Assembly: GCA_007922195.1 (NCBI GenBank)
Contig: ML682120.1
Coordinates: 74,808 to 138,807 of the forward strand
Direction: 5' to 3'
DNA: 64,000 bases
Source of the DNA: Podocnemis expansa
Lineage: Eukaryota; Chordata; Testudines; Podocnemididae
The notes beneath the pieces are model-generated. The model did not search any database, was not told the origin of the DNA, and saw nothing but the letters and a program-made list of their open reading frames with translations. The translations under genes and the position numbers were made by a program. Below, one piece after another: positions 56,493 through 64,000 of the stretch; the stretch's first letter is position 1, and each line of letters begins with the position of its first letter.

Positions 56493-56774
56493 ATGTCTTT
56501 CCACAGAGATTTATGCACATATCCATCCTATCCTCCATTTCCAAAACCAATTGTTAACACCTTCAACAAGCCCTGTGTTACTTCATGTGATGATTTGAGT
56601 GCTGTGGTTTATCCACTACCAGTTGTTGTGACGTTCCCAGGACCAATTCTTGCCACTTGTCCTCAGGAAAGCATAGTGGGAACTTCACAACTTCTGGGCA
56701 TTGGCAGTTCATTCGGCTACAGGAGCTCCTACCTGTCCAACAGCTCTTTTGATTCCAGAGATTTTCTTAGTTAA
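56493..56774 (+). CDS. corneous beta-protein paralogue, truncated (93 codons)
   Basis: A beta-keratin family protein that keeps a short head (CTYPSYPPFPKP) and a full core box (AVVYPLPVVVTFPGPIL...CPQESIVG), but then stops at TAA (56772-56774). The glycine-rich tail and the cysteine-rich C-terminus are missing. Past the stop the same frame stays open to TAG at 56922-56924 and reads GGLWGSRSLHSYRRSY, which resembles the tail of pseudogene A, so the stop is probably a recent mutation. With the extra part the frame would be 143 codons, close to the 160 of gene 1. The intron acceptor and 21-nt leader are intact. It may still make a short core-only protein, or be a young pseudogene; I lean to the latter. 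Confidence 0.75.
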   Translation: MSFHRDLCTYPSYPPFPKPIVNTFNKPCVTSCDDLSAVVYPLPVVVTFPGPILATCPQESIVGTSQLLGIGSSFGYRSSYLSNSSFDSRDFLS

Positions 56775-56924
56775 GGGGGCTTATGGGGTTCCAGGAGCTT
56801 GCACAGTTACAGGAGGTCATATGCTCCCGGATTATCCTCATTAGCCAAAGGATACTCAGACCCTTGTTCTGCCCGCTGGTTAAACATGTATGGCTGTGAG
56901 CTATATCAAACCCAACAGGATTAG
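56775..56924 (+). pseudogene. in-frame tail remnant after the stop of gene 2
   Basis: 49 open codons after the TAA with glycine/serine/arginine/tyrosine-rich content, matching GGGCTTACTTGGATCTGG-type sequence in pseudogene A (16484). This supports a single-base or few-base loss of the original tail frame. Confidence 0.6.
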
Positions 56925-57600
56925 CCATGGCACAAGGACCCACTGAGAAGCCAAAAAAGTAAGCTACAGATTTACGAAAGTGCTTATGAACACGGCTTTG
57001 AGATATGCTGAATGCTTGGCGCTCCAGATGAAGTTAGTTGTGAGTGCTCTGCAGCTCTGAAATACAGACCCATAAATGCATTTCTTGTGTTACACTTTAC
57101 ATTATTTATATGCCTATAACCTCTTATGGTTTCCCATATGAATTAGGTAGTCTGGAATCTCAAGTAAATTTAGGCCCATCTACATGCCTAGTGTGTGTTA
57201 AAAAGATCTTAGTGTGAAAGAAAACAAGACCCCTTCTGCTCTAGCTTTTCTAGGAATAGGTAACATTTCTTGATGGTTTGTAACTTTGCCACATAAGATA
57301 AGCAACAGAAAAGCTGCTGAATCCTCTTGTTATACTGTTTTGCCCTATGTCACACTGATATACAAGTAAATAAAACCAGTATTTTGCAGTGGTTGAAAAC
57401 AGGACTTGATTGTCAAACTCAAGAGTTGCAAGAAAGAAAGAACATCTTGTGTGAAACATGTTACCTTGGAGTGAGTGTTTGATTGCTGCTGTTCTTGAAA
57501 CCCTGGCAAGCTATATTTTATTTTTTTCTGTTCTGTAAATATGAACTTCACTTCTTATTCCTGTTAAAATTTATGCTGCACTAAAATATAGTCTTCTAGT
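56925..57600 (+). other. 3'-UTR of beta-protein gene 2
   Basis: AAGCTACAGATTTACG (56962), GAACATCTTGTGTGAAAC and TGAAACCCTGGCAAG recur in order with the 3' flanks of gene 1 and pseudogenes A and B. The polyadenylation signal position is occupied by GTTAAA (57563) instead of ATTAAA. The tract is cut by the LTR-like insertion at 57601. Confidence 0.65.
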
Positions 57601-58681
57601 TGTAACCCTCTCCCTTTTCTCCCTGGGTTACTTGGGAGCAGGCAACACTCACGTGTGCACAGGCCTAAGTTTGATGACAAAGAGATCCTGAGTTTCTCAG
57701 TGGTGATGTTGGGATTGTGGGAATCCTCTATCCACTTCACTGCTGCAGTCCCTTTACTTTACAGGAAATTAAACTTGACAGTGCCTCCACCTGGCTGGGT
57801 CCAGTACACACTCAGTGGCGTGCCTTGGGAGCCTCCAGGACTAAATCCATGTGGATAAGATGAACCTGTGGGATGGGTCTAATCCAAATTTACTAATTTT
57901 ATCTGTGTGTGTGTGTGTGTTTATATTTATATTTATATGTATTTATTTATTCGTGGTGCTTAATTGCATGTAACAAGCCTTTACTTAACAAAGAAACTTA
58001 TCATAGCAGGATGGAATTGAAATAACTCAAATACACAGGAGCAAGTAAATAAATCAGTGAGCAGACACCAAAAACAGGTTAAAGGAAACGTATCTAACTA
58101 GCATGCTCTCAGCCCTTTTTCCAACTCAGAGGGCACACTTCCCAGAGTTCTGAAACCCATCCCCTTGCTTGCATGGGTGCACTTGGGGGGTCAGTGAAGA
58201 AGACAAGGCAGCACTGCTGGTCCAGTGTATCTGTTCAGAACCACGCTGAAGATCTGGAGTGAGGCCAACCAATGGTAGTTAGTCCCTGGCCCGGGTTCAA
58301 AGGGACTGTCACACTGCCTCCCCTCTGTCCCAGTCAGTCTCTCAACAGACTCCCTTGCTTTCAAAGCCCTGCTCCAAATTGGGGGGAGGGGGAGACAGGC
58401 ACTCACACCCTCACTGCAGAGCCAGCTCAGTCAGCTCTAGGCTCAGACCCTGCTTGGGCTGAGTAAGCCACCAACCTCTGAAGCTCCCTGCTTGAGTGAG
58501 CCTCCAGCAGTCTCAGGTACCCCAGGAGCACTCACAGCAGCTTCCAGATTCTGACTTGTCTCTCTCCCTCTGTGGAGGGAGTTGTAGTCCCTCAGTGGAA
58601 AACTTACAGCACATAGGAACTGCTTAAATGTTAACCTCCTACTTCATTTCAGAGACCCCTAAAATACAGGGTGCCTATACA
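57601..58681. mobile_element. 1.1-kb TG...CA repeat, possible solo LTR, copy 2
   Basis: It begins TGTAACCCTCTCCC and ends GTGCCTATACA. Comparison with the 3' flank of gene 1 (CTTCTAGTTTTCCTTTC at 1722) shows the uninterrupted site: here CTTCTAGT is followed by the element and then GTTTTCCTT. The duplicated part is GT, or AGTT if the ends are shifted by a base. A (TG)n run lies at 57904-57920. Confidence 0.65.
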
Positions 58682-59199
58682 GTTTTCCTTCATCCTCGAT
58701 TCTTAATTTATAACACTCTTTGAAATAATCCCCAGCAGACAGCTTCTGCAAAATAGTGAGAGTACAGAGATTCCTCATATTCTCAAAGCATTATGCTGGT
58801 GCTTTGCGCGAATTTACACACATTTCAATTTTCATGCATTTCAGTAGGAACGTGTACCACTACCAATAAGGGTAGGAACTGAAGGTGTGTAGCACTGGTT
58901 AGACTATCATATCTAGGGGCTGTTGCAGAACTAGGGATGTGAACCGGAAAGGGACTATAAAAGAACTTCATTTCACATTGCCAGTCCGTACTAGGGCTCC
59001 ACATCTGCACCAGTGTTCACCTGCTGCCAGGAGTCATCCCTACCTTGTGTGTTGCACAATTATGAGGGTGAATTCTCATGGACACTAGACCCCTATATTA
59101 TTTCTTGAGGATATGTTGTTTAGAGGGGGTACAGTTCCAGTTGACTTCTATGCTTCAGAAGCAGATATTATTTTATTTTGTGCCTTGTAACAATACTGT
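58682..59199. other. non-coding, nothing firm
   Basis: No supportable feature. Confidence 0.3.
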
Positions 59200-61045
59200 T
59201 AAGTTTAATCACCCTCTATAGTGTGGAAGACCAAACTACCATCATGGTGGGCAATGCTTTGGGGCAGCTGTGAGACAGCTAAAAGGGGGCTTTACGGGAT
59301 CACATCTCTCATACTAAATTACCAAGAAACAGGTGGACAAGGGTGATCCAGTGGATATACTATTCTTGGTCTTTTAGAAAGCCTTTGAGAAAGTCTCTTA
59401 CCAAAGGTTCTTAAGCAAAAGTAAGCATTCATGGGATAAGAGGGAAGGTCTTTGCATGGATCGATAACTGGTCAAAAGACAGGAAGCAAAGGATAGGAAT
59501 AAACGGCCAGTTTTCAGAAGAGAGAGCTAAATAGTGTGGTTCCTGAAGAATCTGTATTGGGAAGAGTGCTGTTCAACATACATATCAATGATCTGGAAAA
59601 AGGGATGAACAGTGAGGAGGCAAAGTTCACAGATGTCACAAAATTAGTCAAGATAATTAAATCCAAAGGAGACTGAAGAATTACAAAGGGATCTCACAAA
59701 ACTGAGTGATTCGACAACAAAATGGCAGAATAAAATTATACAAAATTCAATATTGATAAATGGAAAGAAATGCACACTGGAAAACATAATCCCAACTACA
59801 TATACAAAATGATGGAGTCTAAGTTAACTATTACAACTAAAGAAAAGATATCTTGGAATCATTGTGGATAGTCCTCTGAAAACATCCACTCAAAGTGCAG
59901 CAGCAGTCAAAAACACTAAAAGAAAGTTAGGAAAGGGATAAATAAAGAGTAAATTGCATATTACCATTGTGTATATCTATAGCACACACACACACCTTGA
60001 ATACTGCATTCAGTCTGGTTGCCCCATCTCAAAAAAGATATATAAGAATTAGAAAACATGCCGAGAAGGGCAACAAAAATGATTAGGGTATGGAACAGTT
60101 TCAATACGAGGAGAGATTGAGAAGACAGGGACTGTTCAGCTTTGAAAAAGAGAAAACTAAGGGGTGATATGGTAAAGCTCTGTAAAATCATTTGTAACAC
60201 CCTTGTGGTCAAGATAGAGTCTGTCCATCAGGCAGCTCTGGCCAAGGAAGAGTATGCACAGGGATGCAGCAAGGAGAGCCCCTTTACCCCAGGAGCACCT
60301 GTTCCAAACCCCCAGAGTGACCACACACACACTGGGATAGTACAAGGATTATGGGAATGGGGAAGGTTTATTTACAGAGGTGCAAAGGAGAAACCAACAG
60401 GGGCGTTGGGGCAGCAATAACACAGAGTAACAGCTAACACAGGGCCCTGCAGGCCCAGCAGTGCAACAGGCTGATGGCAGACAGTGAGCTCTGTGTCTGC
60501 ACCTGAGTTCAGGAGACCCAGCACTGCTCCAGTCCAGTGTTCAGTCCTGCAGCTCCTGGTAGTCTTCAGTGCTAGCAACTTTCCAAGCAAAAACCCTCTG
60601 ATGCCTCTTGTGCTGCTCTCTGCGACCACAGAGCGAGGCCTTCCCCACTTAACTAACAACAACCTCCCCCTTACTCTCAGGCCAAGTCCCAGGCCCTGTA
60701 ATCATGCCCCCACAGCTCTGGGTGGCCAGTCACATGGGTCCAGCTCTGTCTTTAGACAACTCTCCCCAGTACAGCCCCTTCCCCTCAGCTCCACACCCTT
60801 CCTCCTGAACAATCAGTCCCTCTCCCACAGTGCAAAGATTTAAAGAAACCACGTTCTTTAAGACCCCAAAGGGGTTACGCATAAATAATGTGAACACAGT
60901 GAATAGGGAAGTGTTATTTATCCTTCCATGTAACACAAGAATCAGGGGTCACTTGAACTTAGTTGGCAGAAAATTTAAAATAGACCTGAGGAAGTACTTC
61001 TTCCTACAATAATCAGTCACCTTTGGAGCAAAATGCCAGAATGAA
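59200..61045 (+). mobile_element. old CR1-type LINE copy, interrupted
   Basis: Degenerate RT sequence: TTTTAGAAAGCCTTTGAGAA (the KAFD region), GGTTCCTGAAGAATCTGTAT-TGGG (motif B), CATATCAATGATCTGG (the IND region) and GCAAAGTTCACAGATG (the FADD region). The C-terminal and 3' parts follow, with a foreign piece at 60193-60881. Many stops, so ancient. Confidence 0.8.
60193..60881. mobile_element. insertion in old CR1, possible LTR
   Basis: It starts TGTAACACCCTTG and ends AAAGGGGTTACGCA, so the ends are imperfect inverted repeats with TG...CA. CR1 similarity resumes afterwards (AACACAGTGAATAGGGAAGT). No target duplication is evident. ORFs inside it (60372-60662 on the minus strand, 60484-60843 on the plus strand) are not recognisable. 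Confidence 0.5.
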
Positions 61046-61119
61046 ATGATGCTAAGTTTGGTATTGATAAATGCTGAATCTGGATATCAGTCTCCTCATT
61101 GTACAACTCTAAACCCAAG

Positions 61120-61240
61120 AATTGCCATAATGGATCAGATCAGTGGTCTTGATTCTGATAGTGCTAGCATCAAGTACTTCAGAGGAAATTATCAGAACCT
61201 AGAAGTGGTCAGTTTTGGCATAGTTTCCCTAGGAGTTTCT
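61120..61240 (-). mobile_element. CR1 3' scrap
   Basis: GAATTGCCATAATGGATCAG and ATCAGTGGTC resemble the minus-strand CR1 tail at 62505. Confidence 0.5.
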
Positions 61241-61249
61241 GCCAAACAC

Positions 61250-61430
61250 CCTACAAGACTTAGGGTTGGGACCCAGTACTGTGTCACAGACCCTCAGGCT
61301 CTGGGTCGCAGACCCCCCTGCTGCCACCACCAAAAGATGGGAATGCATTGCTCAAAGATGTAATTGTTGGGTCGCCAGCATAATTTTTTTTTTTAATCGA
61401 GAAAAAGAGTTTGAAGGCCACTGCCCTAAC
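61250..61430. mobile_element. hAT MITE remnant
   Basis: GGGACCCAGTACTGTGTCAC, CTCTGGGTCGCAGACC and the end AGTTTGAAGGCCACTGCCCT resemble the element at 29297-29487. The left end is not clear. Confidence 0.5.
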
Positions 61431-62504
61431 TTAAAGGCTTTAACCTGAAGAAGAAGGATAGAGACAGGTCACCTTTCAAATAATAAAGTTTCACATCAGT
61501 AGTATTTATAAAAACTATTCTTTGTGGTTTTATGGAAATAGACTCAGATCATCAGCTGGCATAAATTACCATGGCTCAATTAATCCAGCTAAGGATCTGC
61601 CCATGCCTATATACATTTTGAAATGTCAAAGAAATAATTTCTAATAGAGAACCTTTATGCTTAGATATTTCAAAACCATTTAAGTATTATAGGTGTCCAT
61701 TCCTCATAAAAAAAAAAATTGTGGAAACTAGGTATTCCAAATCTCTGTGTGACTTCCGAAAATCATTCCTTAAATTTTTAAAGCCTGCATCTTCCAATGT
61801 CTGCATATGACTAACCAGGGAAAGACTCCTTTATGGAGACAAACACCATAACATTGATAAGAATCACAGAGGATGCCAGAGTTGTTCTTATCACTAAATA
61901 GTCATTTCAATAGCTATAAAGAGATTGAATCAAATCATTTCTAACCAATTCATTCAGGATAGGAAGTAAAGAGAAATGGTGAGGATAGGGCTGAGCTTTG
62001 AATATTTTTTGTGTTCCTTCTCTGACATCTAGGAGGATGTGAGGCAGTATTTGTGCTTGAAGTCCAAATTTATTGCCCCCACAAAATTCATTGCCCATGC
62101 AATTCATCCAGTTGAGGTCAATATATTGATTACTGAGCATGCTGACCATTGCGCTCTTAGTTCCACCTAACATGAGACACGTTTCATCCTGTGTGTCATC
62201 TTATGACTCTGTGGGCCAATTTTCATGTGGGTATCAATCCATTTACTTAATGCAAGCAATAATGGGGATGAATCAACTACCACTGGTTAATTTCTCTTGA
62301 TTGCTTCACAATACAAAGACATCCCAGATGTCCACAAGTTGCACAATCTGCCATCATGAACATCATCTACTACTTAAGTTCCTCTCTCTAGGTTGGGCCC
62401 ATTGTGGAGTTTACCCTTGCATTTCTTGTGGGATGGGGAGGGGCCGGGAAACTTTATTCTATATGTTTTGTATCCTCACCACTATTCACTATCTGACAAA
62501 TCCA
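61431..62504. other. non-coding, nothing firm
   Basis: No supportable gene. Confidence 0.3.
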
Positions 62505-62665
62505 ATAAGAACATAACAACAGCCATAATGGGACAGACTAATGGTCCATCTAGCCCAGTATCCTGTTGTCTGATAGTGCCCAATGCTTGGTACTTGAGAG
62601 GGAGTGAACAGAACAGATAAACATCAAGTGATCTAATGCCCACTGGAGTTCATGGCAATCCCTCC
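62505..62665 (-). mobile_element. CR1 3' end fragment
   Basis: AAGAACATAACAACAGCCAT, GGACAGACTAATGGTCCATC, TAGCCCAGTATCCTG and GAGTGAACAGAACAGATAA match common CR1-type tails in minus orientation. Confidence 0.75.
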
Positions 62666-63317
62666 AATAAGTTAATTTGTCTTTGAAATAAACACTGAAT
62701 TACAATTTCCCCATGGATATTGAGACAGCAAAGAGCTATGCACAATTTTAGACTGATTTGTACTTCAAAATAGGACTGGTGATTAGCTCTGAAAGGATCT
62801 GAAGAAATGACAAATATTTTGGTTTTAAGGACCCAGGATGACCCCCAAGGCTCAGTACTGAAGCTAGATTGAAATGAACAGTGGCTGTGGATGAAAAGAA
62901 AGAGTACAGTGTTTCATAAAGGCTGTGAGAAAGACATAATGCATTTTTGGTTAAAGCAGGGATGGCTTTTGGATAATGTTCCACAGAAAATTAGACTCTT
63001 TTAGAATCTGAGCATCTTTATGGGGAGAACTTATGCTGGGGAATGGCAGAATAGTATCATAGAGGGAACAACAGAATACCCTAAAACACATGAATAGATT
63101 GATCTTCCTGCAAAATTAGTAAAGTTTCATTCTACCTCATTCAACAGATGAAAAGATTTAGACTTGCCCAAGATCACTCATTATGTGTGTGACAAAAAAC
63201 ATGAAAATACATTCTCACTGACATGTAGGTGCCTAAATAACATTCAAATCAATAAGAGTTCTACACCTAAATAACTTTAAAAAATCCGGTGTAAAGACAT
63301 CTCACAGAGTGGGTTGG
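62666..63317. other. non-coding, nothing firm
   Basis: No supportable feature. Confidence 0.3.
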
Positions 63318-63325
63318 ATGCTGTC

Positions 63326-63898
63326 AGGACCAGTCCTTCCATAGAGGTACCCCAGGTAATTGTCTAGGGCACCAACCATTAGTGGGTGCCAAAGGCTGGC
63401 CTGGGGCCAGCAAGCCTATCCCCCCCCCCCCCGCTCCACTCAGCCACGTAGCCTAGAGCAGAGCAAGGCATGATTCTGTGTTTTGGCTGGCTCCACTCCA
63501 GAAAAGGTAAGTGGGTTGGTGGGGTCTAGGGCAGTGATTTGGGGTGGGGTTAAGCAGCATTGGGGGACAGGAGGGGTGCCAGTGGGAGGAATCCCAATAG
63601 TGGCTGTGCTCCTTGGCTGCAGCTCCACTCCCTAGCCAGGGCCAAATCCAGGTGGCAGCAATGGTGTCACACCAGCTGGCTGGGGCCAGGAGCCCAGCCG
63701 GCAGCAGTGCTGCACCAGCCTTCCGGGGCTGGGACCCCTGCCCGCAGCAGCATCCCCTGATAGAGATCAGACACCCAGTGGCAGCTGGACCCCGGCAGTG
63801 GCACCGCTCCCTGCACACATCCCCTCCCGCTGCCGGGGCTTGGGGAGGGCAAAGTAACATACAGCCTAGAGTGCCAAAAACCCTGGGACCAGCCCTTC
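63326..63898. mobile_element. non-autonomous hAT element, perfect 8-bp TSD
   Basis: The ends AGGACCAGTCCTTCC and GGGACCAGCCCTTC are diverged inverted repeats. ATGCTGTC flanks them at 63318-63325 and 63899-63906. The GC-rich interior contains a C run (63421-63432) and overlapping ORFs that are not genes. Confidence 0.8.
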
Positions 63899-64000
63899 AT
63901 GCTGTCTGAAAACCTCACAGGACCAGGAACCACCCTTTGTCCTAACAAACAAAAACCAAACATTCTAAATGCTTATGTGACACTTTAATAAGGAAAAGGT

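Noticed and set aside
60372..60843. Two ORFs of 96 and 119 codons
   Set aside because: They lie in an insertion within an old CR1, with no recognisable family.

Overview
This is a vertebrate nuclear genome window from a sauropsid, most likely a turtle. Three things point there: two single-exon corneous beta-protein (beta-keratin) reading frames with the intron acceptor just before the ATG, CR1 retrotransposons ending in ATTCTATGA-type repeats together with a tRNA-headed SINE that carries a CR1 tail, and abundant hAT and Penelope-like remnants. A crocodilian cannot be excluded from sequence alone. Nothing here is bacterial, and most of the window is non-coding.

Genes: an intact 160-codon glycine/tyrosine-rich beta-protein lies at 712-1194 (+). 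At the other end (56493-56774, +) a paralogue keeps the head and the core box but stops after 93 codons, although its frame stays open for another 49 codons past the stop. Between them are the wrecks of at least two more copies (15967-16640 and 32050-32760) and an isolated 3'-UTR-like copy (7150-7720). Other blocks, paralogous to the flanks or introns of these genes, recur about every 10-20 kb. The window therefore reads as an eroded tandem array of beta-keratin units.

Mobile DNA: (1) a family of 0.3-1.5 kb elements with TIRs like GGGTGTGTTCACAC, arms packed with TTTCGAAA palindromes, variable GC-rich cores and consistent 3-bp target duplications (about ten copies); (2) hAT-type non-autonomous elements, several with 8-bp duplications; (3) CR1 LINEs, including a 3-kb copy at 46934-49930 and one with a long open RT frame at 53668-55320; (4) Penelope-like (PLE) pieces, notably 52112-53345. 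That PLE has a GIY-YIG endonuclease frame between long inverted arms, a 13-bp target duplication and a hammerhead-ribozyme-like motif; (5) a 1.1-kb TG...CA repeat present twice (43633-44749, 57601-58681), possibly a solo LTR.

The most interesting signals are the hammerhead-like motif in the PLE tails, the recurring inverted PLE arrangement, and the 3-bp-TSD element family with hairpin-rich cores. The many ORFs of 60-200 codons inside GC-rich element cores look like accidental readings on both strands and are not annotated as genes.
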